From Labilithrix sp. (GTDB taxonomy: Bacteria > Myxococcota_A > Polyangia > Polyangiales > Polyangiaceae), in NCBI GenBank assembly GCA_019637155.1, contig JAHBWE010000010.1, positions 310,001 through 374,000 on the forward strand: a DNA stretch of 64,000 bases. The letters run 5' to 3'. Of this stretch, positions 15,633 through 23,733 are shown piece after piece. Position 1 is the stretch's first letter. Each line of letters begins with the position of its first letter. A model generated the notes under the pieces. It was not told the origin of the DNA. It searched no databases and was given only the letters and a program-made list of their open reading frames with translations. A program made the translations under genes and the position numbers.

Positions 15633-16313
15633 ATGGCGCCTCCTCCCGACCCCGCGATCCGTGCACCCCTCTCCGAGGGCGAGCCGCTCCTCCTCGCGAG
15701 CGCGTCGCCGCGGCGGCGCGAGATCATGAACCAGATCGGGATCCCGTCCCTCGTCTCGAAGATCGACGTCGACGAGGACGTGCGCGCGGGCGAGTCGCCC
15801 GACGCGTACCTCGTCCGGATCGTCCTCGCGAAGCTCGCGGCCGCGAGCAAGCCGTTCGCGCAGGGCGGAGGGGTGAAGCGCGGAGACACGCTCCAGGCGG
15901 TGAACATCGCCTCCGCGGCGGGCGCGGTCCTCGTCGCGGACACGTCCGTCATCGACGACGGCGCGATCCTCGGCAAGCCCGCCGACGACGCCGAGGCCGA
16001 GGCGATGATCGCGCGGCTCGCGGGGAAGACGCACGAGGTCTGGACGCGCTTCGCGATCGGGGCGCCGGAGTCTCCTGCGCGCGCGCTCCACGAAGAGACG
16101 GTAAAAACGAAGGTGACGTTTCGCGCGCTTTCATCGGAACAGGTCCGGGCCTACGTCGCGAGCGGCGAGGGGAAGGACAAAGCCGGCGCCTACGCGGTGC
16201 AGGGGCGCGGCGCGGCGCTCGTGTCCCGCATCGACGGCTCGTACTCCAACGTCGTCGGCCTCCCCGCCTGCGAGGTCGTCGTCGCGCTCGAGCGCCTCGG
16301 CCTCTGGATCTGA
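15633..16313 (+). CDS. maf: Maf-like nucleoside triphosphate pyrophosphatase
   Basis: 226 residues. It shows the Maf start L-L-L-A-S-A-S-P-R-R-R-E-I-M, then A-D-T-S-V-I-D-D-G near residue 100 with the catalytic aspartate, and the late D-K-A-G-A-Y-A-V-Q-G-R-G-A block followed by S-Y-S-N-V-V-G-L-P. Members hydrolyse non-canonical or excess NTPs (dTTP/UTP or 7-methyl-GTP types) to monophosphates. The family normally has A-D-T-x-V; the S here is a mild variation. An insertion of ~15 residues (G-G-G-V-K-R-G-D-T-L) precedes the catalytic strand. The stop overlaps the next start by one base. Confidence 0.92.
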   Translation: MAPPPDPAIRAPLSEGEPLLLASASPRRREIMNQIGIPSLVSKIDVDEDVRAGESPDAYLVRIVLAKLAAASKPFAQGGGVKRGDTLQAVNIASAAGAVLVADTSVIDDGAILGKPADDAEAEAMIARLAGKTHEVWTRFAIGAPESPARALHEETVKTKVTFRALSSEQVRAYVASGEGKDKAGAYAVQGRGAALVSRIDGSYSNVVGLPACEVVVALERLGLWI

Positions 16314-17773
16314 TGCCCTCCGTCCTCCAGCGAACCCGTTTCGCTGGAAACCGGGGGGCGCGGCGCGACGCGCTCCGCGTCTTCGTGGTCGCGCTCGCGG
16401 TCCGGCTCGCGGTCGTCGCGTGGGCCGCGGCGCGCATCCCCGCCGCCGCGGACGGCGTGTACTACGACAAGGTCGCGACGCGCATCGCGGAGGGGCACGG
16501 CTACACGTGGCTCTGGCCCGACGGCGTCGTGACGTACGCCGCGCACTACCCGGTCGGATACCCCGCGCTCGTCGCGCTCGGCTATTTCCTCTTCGGCGCG
16601 AAGCCGGTCGTCGCGATGGTCCTCAACGCGCTGCTCGGCGCGGGGTCGGGCGTCGCGGCGTGGTCCCTCGCGCGGCGGGCGACGGCGGCGCGGCTCGCGC
16701 TCGCGGCCGGGCTCGCGGTCGCGCTCCACCCCGCGCTCGTGCCGTACACGCCGGCGGTCATGACGGAGGGGCCGACCGCGGCGCTCCTCGTCATCGCGGG
16801 CGCGCTCGCGGCGTCGGGGCGGCTCGTGCCGACGGGGATCGTCCTCGGCGTCGCGGTGCTCGTGCGCCCGCAGTCGCTCGTGTTCGCGCCGGTGCTCGGC
16901 GCGCTCGCGGCGTGGGAGCTGCCGTGGCGGAAGCGGCTCGTGAGCGCGGCGCTCGTCTCGTCGATCGTGCTCGCGTGCTGCTTGCCGTGGACGGCGCGGA
17001 ACTGCGCGCGGATGGAGCGGTGCGCGCTCGTCAGCGTGAACGGCGGCTGGAACCTCGCGATCGGGACGCAGACCGAAGACGGCGCGTGGCGCGAGATCGT
17101 CGTGCCGGACGAGTGCAAGGAGGTCTTCCAGGAGGCGGCGAAGGACGAGTGCTTCGGCGCCGCCGCGCGCCGCGCCATCGTCGCGGCCCCGGGGCGCTGG
17201 CTCGCGCACGTGCCGGCGAAGCTCCACGCGACGTTCGACTACTTCGGCGCGGCGCCGTGGTACTTGCATACTGCAAATTCATCCGAGTTCACCTACGACG
17301 CGAAGGTGCGCCTCGGCACGGTCGAGACGGTCGTGTCGCGCGTGCTCCTCGTCGCCGCGCTCGTCGCGATGGCGCGGCTCGGCGCGATCGGGCGCGCGCC
17401 GGCGCGGGCGGTCCAGGTCGTCGCGCTCCTCGGCGCGGCGTCGGCGTTCACCGTGCACGCGTGGCCGGCGTACCTCGTGCTCGGCGCGCTCGCGCTCGCG
17501 CGGTGGCGCGGACCGCTGCTGCTTCCTTATTCGGGTGCGGTGCTGCTCGCGACCGCGGCGACGCACGCGGTCTTCTTCGGGGCGGGGCGCTACGGGCTCG
17601 TGGTCGTGCCGTTCGTCACGGCGCTCGCGTTCGTGCGCAAGGCAGACCTTGCGGCGGGCGAGGGGCCGACGCATGCTGGGGCGGTCGACGCCGTACAGGC
17701 GATCGCCGGTCCGGAGCCTCACGGCCGAGGACGGGAGGAAAGTCCGAGCTCCACAGAGCGCGATGCCGGGTAA
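16313..17773 (+). CDS. Glycosyltransferase family 39-like membrane protein; 3' end inside rnpB
   Basis: 486 residues with about ten membrane helices. The N-terminal loop contains Y-Y-D-K-V-A-T-R-I-A-E-G-H-G-Y and H-Y-P-V-G-Y-P-A-L, the acceptor/donor loop of GT39/ArnT-type enzymes, which use polyprenyl-phosphate sugars. A periplasmic loop follows at about 225-330. The TGATG overlap with maf couples translation. The frame stays open past the last helix through A-D-L-A-A-G-E-G and stops only at 17773, which is 91 bases into the RNase P RNA gene. The last ~30 residues are therefore rnpB sequence and are unlikely to be functionally selected as protein. Confidence 0.8.
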   Translation: MPSVLQRTRFAGNRGARRDALRVFVVALAVRLAVVAWAAARIPAAADGVYYDKVATRIAEGHGYTWLWPDGVVTYAAHYPVGYPALVALGYFLFGAKPVVAMVLNALLGAGSGVAAWSLARRATAARLALAAGLAVALHPALVPYTPAVMTEGPTAALLVIAGALAASGRLVPTGIVLGVAVLVRPQSLVFAPVLGALAAWELPWRKRLVSAALVSSIVLACCLPWTARNCARMERCALVSVNGGWNLAIGTQTEDGAWREIVVPDECKEVFQEAAKDECFGAAARRAIVAAPGRWLAHVPAKLHATFDYFGAAPWYLHTANSSEFTYDAKVRLGTVETVVSRVLLVAALVAMARLGAIGRAPARAVQVVALLGAASAFTVHAWPAYLVLGALALARWRGPLLLPYSGAVLLATAATHAVFFGAGRYGLVVVPFVTALAFVRKADLAAGEGPTHAGAVDAVQAIAGPEPHGRGREESPSSTERDAG

Positions 17774-18095
17774 CGCCCGGTGGCGGGAACGCCAAGGAAA
17801 GTGCAACAGAGAGAGACCGCCCGGCCTGCTTCGGCACGTCGGGTAAGGGTGAAACGGCGGGGTAAGAGCCCACCGCGTCCACGGTAACGGGGACGGCAGG
17901 GCAGACCCCATCGGGAGCAAGGCCACGTAGGCGGGCATGCCCGATCCGCAAGGTGAGGGTGGAGGACGGCTCGTTCGAGCCCGCGGGTAGGCTGCTCGAG
18001 GTCGGCAGCAATGACGACCCTAGAGGAATGATACGCCGCCGCGGCGGGGGCGACCCCGCCACGGAACAGAACTCGGCTTACGGACGACGTCGACC
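17683..18095 (+). ncRNA. rnpB: RNase P RNA (bacterial class A)
   Basis: Conserved elements appear in order: G-A-G-G-A-A-A-G-T-C-C near 17738, GCCAAGGAAAGTGCAACAGA near 17790, GGTAAGGGTGAAACGG near 17840, and near the 3' end AGAGGAATGAT and ACAGAACTCGGCTTAC. The ends were set by P1, where GGTCGACG (17683-17690) pairs perfectly with CGTCGACC (18088-18095). The ribozyme trims tRNA 5' leaders together with RnpA protein. Its promoter must lie inside the glycosyltransferase coding sequence, and a G+C-rich hairpin follows directly. Confidence 0.96.
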
Positions 18096-18097
18096 AC

Positions 18098-18119
18098 GAG
18101 GGCCCCGCGAGGGGCTCTC
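18098..18119 (+). terminator. Hairpin downstream of rnpB
   Basis: GAGGGCCCC-GCGA-GGGGCTCTC forms a 9-bp stem with one G-T pair and a GCGA tetraloop two bases after P1. No U-run follows (GCGCTTTGTG), so termination efficiency is uncertain. The hairpin may also serve the convergent lipoprotein gene that ends at 18141. Confidence 0.6.
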
Positions 18120-18140
18120 GCGCTTTGTGCGGGCGGCTCG

Positions 18141-19487
18141 TCACTCGGTCCGAGCTTGGACGCGTACGTCGCCGAGCTCGAGCGTCTCGCCCTGCGTGAG
18201 GTCACGGCAGCAGAGCCTCCCTCGCGCTGCCAACGACTTGACCTCCCAGCGCTCGCTCGGCTTCGTGGTGAGGATGTACTCTTGCCGCGGGACGTCGAAG
18301 AGCTCGAAGGCGCCGTCGCTGTCCGTGACGGTCGCGAAGCGGAGCGGAGCGAACTCGCAAGGCGGGCTCGGTCCTCTCGTGTCCCGCTTCATCGTCCACT
18401 CCAATCGCTCCGAGGCCTTCGCGCCGGAGCGAGGCCGCGGCTCGTACGCCTGGGACGCGCAGAGCTCGACCTTCGTGTGGGCGCCCGCCTTCCCGTCGAC
18501 GATCAATTTCCCGCGAATCGTCCCGCGGACGCCCACGGGCGGGACGTCGGGCAGGGCCGGCCCTCCTTGATGGACGGCGATGCTCGAGGGCGCGGCGGGC
18601 AGCACGCCGACGGGCCAGCGCTGGAGCACCTGGCCCTTTCGCGAAAGGACGAAGACGCCGCTTTCGCCCCCGAGCCACAGGCGCTCCTGTCCGTCGAACG
18701 CGATGGCCGTTACGTCCTCCGGTCGGACCGAGGTGTCGAGGACGTCGACGGTGCCGTCGGCGTCGACGACGACGATCGCGTCACGGGTGACGAGCGGCAG
18801 GGATCCCTTCGGGGAGACACCACCAGCAGCGAGCACGAACGCGGTCGGAGGGAGCTCGACCTTCCGCCACGCGCCTCCGTCGCGTCTGGTGACGGAGGCG
18901 CTCATCACGACATAGAACTCGCCGCCTCGTCCGGCCACGAAGCCGCGGATCTGGTCGTTCGCCAGGAGAGCCGTGAGCTCCTCGACGACCTTCCACGTGT
19001 CGCCTTCACGACGGTAGACGCGTCGGGGCTCGTCGAGCCAGCGCGCGAGGAAGACGGTGCCGTCCGGCGCGACGCCGACGTCGTTGGCCTCGGGGCTCTC
19101 CAGCTTCGTCACCTTCTCGCCGTCGAGGATCTGAAGGCCCTCGTCGAGCATCCAGACCTTGCCGTCGGGGGCGACCGCAGCAGAGCTCCACGTTACGGGG
19201 AGCTCCGTCATGTGGCCGTCGCGCACGCGCACGCCGGGCTTGCGCACGCCGCTCGCGCCGTAGAGCGTGCCGTCCGGCGCGAGCTGCAGCTTCAACTTGA
19301 TGTGGACGTTCACCGGGAGCTCTTTCAGCGTCCCGTCCTGGACGATGACGATCCCCGCGTCCGTCGCGAAGTAGGCCGGCCCGCTGTTGGACGCCGCGGG
19401 GCCAGCGTCTCCCGTCGAAGCGCCGGGCGACTTGCAGCCGGCAAATCCGGCGAAACCGATCGCGAGCGCGAGCAGCCATCCACGCAT
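18141..19487 (-). CDS. Lipoprotein with beta-propeller and carboxypeptidase-regulatory-like domain
   Basis: 448 residues. The signal peptide M-R-G-W-L-L-A-L-A-I ends in lipobox F-A-G-C. Residues ~45-330 contain repeated propeller blades of the form A-P-D-G-T-L-Y-G and A-P-D-G-K-V-W-M, A-P-D-G-T-V-F-L, F-D-G-Q-E-R-L-W-L. The C-terminal ~120 residues (V-R-G-T-I-R-G-K-L, T-D-S-D-G-A-F-E-L-F-D-V-P) match a carboxypeptidase-regulatory-like (CarboxypepD_reg) fold. AGGGGA lies 7 bases before the ATG. Third codon positions are less G+C-biased than in its neighbours. It is probably an outer-membrane sensor or binding protein; the ligand is unknown. Confidence 0.8.
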   Translation of the reverse strand: MRGWLLALAIGFAGFAGCKSPGASTGDAGPAASNSGPAYFATDAGIVIVQDGTLKELPVNVHIKLKLQLAPDGTLYGASGVRKPGVRVRDGHMTELPVTWSSAAVAPDGKVWMLDEGLQILDGEKVTKLESPEANDVGVAPDGTVFLARWLDEPRRVYRREGDTWKVVEELTALLANDQIRGFVAGRGGEFYVVMSASVTRRDGGAWRKVELPPTAFVLAAGGVSPKGSLPLVTRDAIVVVDADGTVDVLDTSVRPEDVTAIAFDGQERLWLGGESGVFVLSRKGQVLQRWPVGVLPAAPSSIAVHQGGPALPDVPPVGVRGTIRGKLIVDGKAGAHTKVELCASQAYEPRPRSGAKASERLEWTMKRDTRGPSPPCEFAPLRFATVTDSDGAFELFDVPRQEYILTTKPSERWEVKSLAARGRLCCRDLTQGETLELGDVRVQARTE

Positions 19488-19680
19488 CCAAATTTCCCCT
19501 ACCACATGGCTTTGGCTGGATCGCGTGGGAACCACTGACTGGGGTCCTCACGGATTTTCGCGGAACGGACACCGAATTTCGCAATGATTTTCACGTTGCA
19601 AAACGCTCCTGCGTCAAAACGAGCTGTTCAGTAATTGAGACGGGAGCTTTCAGGATCCGCGACGTAAGAACCCCGCGCCG
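19488..19680. other. Divergent promoter region
   Basis: This 193-base gap separates the propeller lipoprotein (minus) from the GH13 lipoprotein (plus). It is clearly A+T-richer than its neighbours (AAATTTCCCC, GATTTTCGCGG, GATTTTCACGTTGCAAAACG, CAGTAATTGAG) and must hold both promoters. No RNA gene or coding frame is evident. Confidence 0.5.
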
Positions 19681-21564
19681 ATGACGCGCCTCACCGCTCT
19701 CTCCGCCGTTCTGATGATCGGGGCCGTCGCCGCGTGCTCCGCGGGGGAGGGCGAGAAGGTCGGGTCGAGCGAGGCGGACCTCTGGTCGAGCCAGCGGCCC
19801 GGCATGGGCGCGAGCATCTACGACGGCGGCGTCAGCTTCCGGCTTTGGGCGCCGAACGCGCGGCGCGTCTGGGTCGTGGGCGACTTCAACGGCTGGTACC
19901 CGGAGGCGAACGAGCTCGGCAACGAGTTCAACGGGAACTTCTCGGGTGACGTGGCGGGCGCGCACCGCTGGCAGAAGTACAAGTACGTGATCGAGGGGCC
20001 CGACGGCTCCCGCTTCTGGAAGTCGGATCCGCGCGCGGGCCGCGTCGAGAACTCGAACGGGTCGAGCATCATCCACGACCCCGGCGCGTACTGGTGGCAC
20101 GACGGCGGCTTCCACACGCCGAGCTTCCGCGACCAGATCATCTACGAGATGCACGTCGGCACGTTCACCTCGCCGTTCGGCGGCGTCGGCGGATGGAAGA
20201 GCGCGACCGAGAAGCTCCAGTACCTCGCCGAGCTCGGCGTGAACATGATCCAGGTCATGCCCGTGGCCGAGTTCCCGGGCGATCGATCGTGGGGCTACAA
20301 CCCGTCGTTCCCGATGGCGCCCGAGAGCGCGTACGGCACGCCGGAGGAGATGAAGGCGTTCGTCGACGCCGCGCACCAGAAGGGGATGGGCGTCATCATC
20401 GACGTCGTCGCCAACCACTGGGGCCCGAACGACTTGCCGATGTGGTGCATCAGCGGCGAGTGCCTCGGCAACGGCGGCCCGTACTTCTACACCGACTGGC
20501 GCGCCCAGACCCCGTGGGGCCACACCCGCCCCGACTACGGCCGCCCCCAGGTCCGGGACTACATCAAGGACATGGCCCAGATGTGGCTCCACGAGTACCA
20601 CGCGGACGGCCTCCGCTGGGACGGCACGAAGTGGATGCGCACCGCGAGCGGCGACGGCACCGACGACCTCGGCAACGCCGGCCTCGACATGCTCAAGTGG
20701 ATCAACGAGAGCGTCGCGAGCCAGCAGCCGTGGAAGCTCAAGTCGGCGGAGGACTTCGGCGGGCACGACTGGCTCACGAAGCAGACGAGCTGGGGCGGCG
20801 CCGGCTTCGACTCGCAGTGGGACGGCGAGTTCGTGCACCCCGTGCGCGAAGCGCTCATCAAGCAGGAAGACGGCTGGCGCGACATGTACCGCGTGAAGGG
20901 TGCGATCGAGCACAGCTTCAACGGCCAGGCCACGCAGCGCATCATCTACACCGAGAGCCACGACGAGGTCGCGAACGGCGAGGCGCGTCTGCCGGAGCGC
21001 ATCTGGCCGGGCAACGCGAACAGCTGGGCATCGCGCAAGCGCTCCACGCTCGGCGCGGCGATCATGTTCACGAGCCCGGGCATCCCGCTCATGTTCATGG
21101 GGCAGGAGTTCCTCGAGGACGGCTGGTTCAGCGCCGAGGACCCGCTCGACTGGGCGAAGGCCCACAACTATCACCCGATCACGCAGCTCTATCGCGACCT
21201 CGCGCACCTCCGTCGCAACTGGCACGACAACACGCGCGGCCTCCGCGGCGATCACGTGAACGTGTTCCACGTGAACAACGGCCAGAAGGTCATCGCGTAC
21301 CACCGCTGGGACCAGGGCGGTCCGGGCGACGACGTCGTCGTGGTCGCGAACTTCTCGGGGCAGTGGCTCTCCGACTACCGCGTCGGCTTCCCGCGCTTCG
21401 GCATGTGGCGCGTCCGCTTCAACAGCGACTGGAACGGCTACTCGAGCGACTTCGGCAACACGCCGACGCTCGACACCGACGCCGTCGGCGGCGGCCAGGA
21501 CGGCATGCCGAACAGCGCGAGCTTCCAGCTCGGCCCGTATTCGGTCGCGATCTTCTCGCAGTAA
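19681..21564 (+). CDS. Secreted GH13 alpha-amylase-family lipoprotein, branching-enzyme-like
   Basis: 627 residues. The signal peptide ends in lipobox A-V-A-A-C (Cys 19). A CBM48-like domain (V-S-F-R-L-W-A-P-N-A-R-R-V-W-V-V-G-D-F-N-G-W) occupies about 45-135. The GH13 barrel follows with all four regions: D-V-V-A-N-H near 241, G-L-R-W-D-G with nucleophile Asp 314, acid Glu 357 in K-S-A-E-D-F, and H-D at 427-428. CBM48 plus this order is typical of glycogen branching or debranching-type enzymes, here anchored outside the cytoplasm. The real reaction could be amylase, branching or isoamylase-like. It is followed 18 bases later by the ferritin-like gene. Confidence 0.88.
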   Translation: MTRLTALSAVLMIGAVAACSAGEGEKVGSSEADLWSSQRPGMGASIYDGGVSFRLWAPNARRVWVVGDFNGWYPEANELGNEFNGNFSGDVAGAHRWQKYKYVIEGPDGSRFWKSDPRAGRVENSNGSSIIHDPGAYWWHDGGFHTPSFRDQIIYEMHVGTFTSPFGGVGGWKSATEKLQYLAELGVNMIQVMPVAEFPGDRSWGYNPSFPMAPESAYGTPEEMKAFVDAAHQKGMGVIIDVVANHWGPNDLPMWCISGECLGNGGPYFYTDWRAQTPWGHTRPDYGRPQVRDYIKDMAQMWLHEYHADGLRWDGTKWMRTASGDGTDDLGNAGLDMLKWINESVASQQPWKLKSAEDFGGHDWLTKQTSWGGAGFDSQWDGEFVHPVREALIKQEDGWRDMYRVKGAIEHSFNGQATQRIIYTESHDEVANGEARLPERIWPGNANSWASRKRSTLGAAIMFTSPGIPLMFMGQEFLEDGWFSAEDPLDWAKAHNYHPITQLYRDLAHLRRNWHDNTRGLRGDHVNVFHVNNGQKVIAYHRWDQGGPGDDVVVVANFSGQWLSDYRVGFPRFGMWRVRFNSDWNGYSSDFGNTPTLDTDAVGGGQDGMPNSASFQLGPYSVAIFSQ

Positions 21565-21582
21565 CGCGCGTATCCTCGCCCG

Positions 21583-22659
21583 ATGAACGTGGGGTCCCCG
21601 CCGGCGCCGAGGTCGCCGGCCACCGCTCTCGTCGCGCTGCTGCTCGCGATCGCGGGCTGCGTCGTGTTCCCGCTCGTCGCGGTCGGCTGCGGGCTCTTCC
21701 TCCGCGGCGACGCCGGCGTCACGGCGAGCTTCGTCGCGATCGGCCTCGGCGCCGTCGCGGTCCTCGTGTCGGGCGTCCTCGCGATCGTCGCGCTCGCGCG
21801 CGGGGCAGGGAAGGCGATGCCGATCGTCGCGCTCGCGCTCGACGTCCTCAGCATCCCCGCCGGCATCATCGCCGCGGGCTTCGCGTTCCTCTTCGCGAGC
21901 AGCGGCGTGCACGGTCGCCCGTTCCGGAAGGGGAAGGAGGCGCTCCGCACACCGACGGAGCGCGGCGACGCGTGGTCGGCGGACGGTCCGCGGCCGCGCG
22001 TGGAAGGTCTCGCGCCCGAGGTCCGCGCGGAGCTCGCGGAGGGCTGGCTCGCGGACGCGTCGCTCGAGCACGCGTCGGTCGCGGCGTTCGGCGCGCTCGC
22101 GCTGGACCTCGTCGCGCTCGGCGCGCCGCCGGCGCTCGTGCGGCGCGCGCACGAGGCCGCGATCGACGAGATCGAGCACGCGCGGCTCTGCTTCGCGCTC
22201 GCGAGCGCGTACGCGGGGAGGTCGCTGACCGCCGCGCCGTTCCCGGAGGTCGTCGCGCCGCGCGCTCGCGAATCGGCGCGCGAGCGGCGGCGGCGCGTGG
22301 CGATCGAGACCGCGGTCGACGGCTGCGTCGGCGAGGGCGCCGCGGCGGCGGTCGCGCGCTCCGCGGCGGCGGTCGCGACCGATCCGGTCGTCCGCGACGT
22401 GCTCGCGCGCATCGCCCGCGAGGAGCAACGACACGCCGACTTCGCGTGGGACGTCCTCGCGTGGTGCCTCGCCGTGGGCGACGAGGAGCTCCGCGCCGCG
22501 GTCGAGCAAGCGCTCGCCGCCCGCGCGGAGGCGCCCGCGGTCTCCGCCTCCGCTCGCGACGCGCTCGCCGCGCACGGTCGCATCGACGAGCGCGCGTGGC
22601 GCGCCGCGCGGGCCCGTGTCCAGACGTCCGCCGTCGACCGCGTCGTTCAGGGGCAGTAG
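21583..22659 (+). CDS. Membrane-anchored ferritin-like di-iron protein
   Basis: 358 residues. Two or three hydrophobic segments fill residues 15-110. A helical ferritin-like domain follows with E162-H163 in E-H-A-S-V-A-A-F, E196-x-x-H199 in D-E-I-E-H-A-R-L, and E281-x-x-H284 in E-E-Q-R-H-A-D-F. This is the carboxylate/His set expected for a dinuclear iron site. Soluble relatives of this myxobacterial ferritin-like group are common; here the domain is attached to a membrane region. Function is unknown (oxidase, iron handling or peroxide protection are options). TATCCT sits 6 bases before the ATG, suggesting a leaderless start. Confidence 0.75.
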   Translation: MNVGSPPAPRSPATALVALLLAIAGCVVFPLVAVGCGLFLRGDAGVTASFVAIGLGAVAVLVSGVLAIVALARGAGKAMPIVALALDVLSIPAGIIAAGFAFLFASSGVHGRPFRKGKEALRTPTERGDAWSADGPRPRVEGLAPEVRAELAEGWLADASLEHASVAAFGALALDLVALGAPPALVRRAHEAAIDEIEHARLCFALASAYAGRSLTAAPFPEVVAPRARESARERRRRVAIETAVDGCVGEGAAAAVARSAAAVATDPVVRDVLARIAREEQRHADFAWDVLAWCLAVGDEELRAAVEQALAARAEAPAVSASARDALAAHGRIDERAWRAARARVQTSAVDRVVQGQ

Positions 22660-23675
22660 ACCTGCACCGGGTACGATTCGGCGATGTTGCATTGCGAGGG
22701 GCACCCCGCGTTCTGGCAGAGGTCGCCTCTCCAGCAGCGCGCCGGCCCCGACGGTTCGAGGGACCGCATGAAGGCGCACGTGTAGCCCTCCGCGCAGGGA
22801 CGGTTCCCGTCGCACTCGGGACCGAGCCCGCCGGTGTCGCGGGAGCTGCACGCGTAGCTGAGCTCCTTGTTCGGTCCGGTGCCGTACGCGAAGCGGCCGG
22901 TGAAGGTCGTGCCGGCGAGCTGGTTCACGATCGTGTTGTTGCGATCGAGCTGAAGGAGCTGGTGCGACGGGTTCTTCGTGCCGTGGAAGATGTCCATGAC
23001 GAGCGCGCGGCCTTCGAACTCGCCGTCGAGCATGTTCGCGATGACCTTGTAGTCGCCTTCCTCGAAGGCCTGAACGCCGCCCGACTTCACCTCGAGGATG
23101 GCGCTCTTCTCGATCGCGCCGCCGGGCGTGGTGCGGAGCTCGACCTGACACGCGACGTCGAAGGGCACCGCCTGCCCGCCGGACGGCCGCGCCTCTGCGC
23201 CGGCCACGCCGCAGGTGTACTGCATCTCCTGCTGCAGATAGACGAGCCCCGTGAAGCCGTGGTCGCCGAAGAACGGCGCGCTCGGCCGCTCGTTCTTCGC
23301 GACGCGGTACTGCTGGACGACGTCGCTCTGCGGCGTCGTGATCGTGAGGAGCGAATCGCTCGCCGCGTCCGCCGCCGGCCCGAACGCGACCTCGAGCTTG
23401 TAGGGGAACTCGCCGTTCGGGAAGTCGACGGTCTGCGCGACCGTGCCGTCGCTCCGGACCTTGACCTTCTGCTCCTCGAACTCCGAGCTCGCGGTGAGCC
23501 GGTGATAGAACGTGCACTCGATGTCGTAGGGCCCGGTCGGCGTGCTGCCGCCGCCCCCGCCGGCGTCCTGCCCCGCGCCCGCGCCGAGGTTTCCGCTCGT
23601 GGCCCCGAGGTTGACGCCACCGGTGCAAGCCGCGACGAACGCGAACGCGGCAAATCCAAGCATGTTTCGAAGCAT
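22647..23675 (-). CDS. Large Cys-containing lipoprotein, unknown function
   Basis: 342 residues. The protein begins M-L-R-N-M-L-G-F-A-A and the signal peptide ends F-V-A-A-C. A Gly-rich linker (residues 25-45) leads to a beta-rich body with widely spaced cysteines and a Cys-rich C-terminus (C-W-R-G-D-L-C-Q-N-A-G-C-P-S-Q-C) that may form an EGF-like knot. The ATG at 23675 was preferred because GGAGG is 8 bases upstream; the ATG two codons earlier overlaps it too closely. The 3' end overlaps the convergent ferritin-like gene by 13 bases. No family recognised. Confidence 0.72.
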   Translation of the reverse strand: MLRNMLGFAAFAFVAACTGGVNLGATSGNLGAGAGQDAGGGGGSTPTGPYDIECTFYHRLTASSEFEEQKVKVRSDGTVAQTVDFPNGEFPYKLEVAFGPAADAASDSLLTITTPQSDVVQQYRVAKNERPSAPFFGDHGFTGLVYLQQEMQYTCGVAGAEARPSGGQAVPFDVACQVELRTTPGGAIEKSAILEVKSGGVQAFEEGDYKVIANMLDGEFEGRALVMDIFHGTKNPSHQLLQLDRNNTIVNQLAGTTFTGRFAYGTGPNKELSYACSSRDTGGLGPECDGNRPCAEGYTCAFMRSLEPSGPARCWRGDLCQNAGCPSQCNIAESYPVQVYCP

Positions 23676-23733
23676 CGTCATCGCCTCCGTCCTGTCATGG
23701 GGCTACCGGCCCGGTTCGATCACGAAATCGTCG

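Noticed and set aside
19591..23628. A 1,345-codon minus-strand open frame
   Set aside because: It is the antisense shadow of the GH13 and ferritin-like genes; its Arg/Val/Ala-rich translation has no motifs, and high-G+C genes routinely give such frames.
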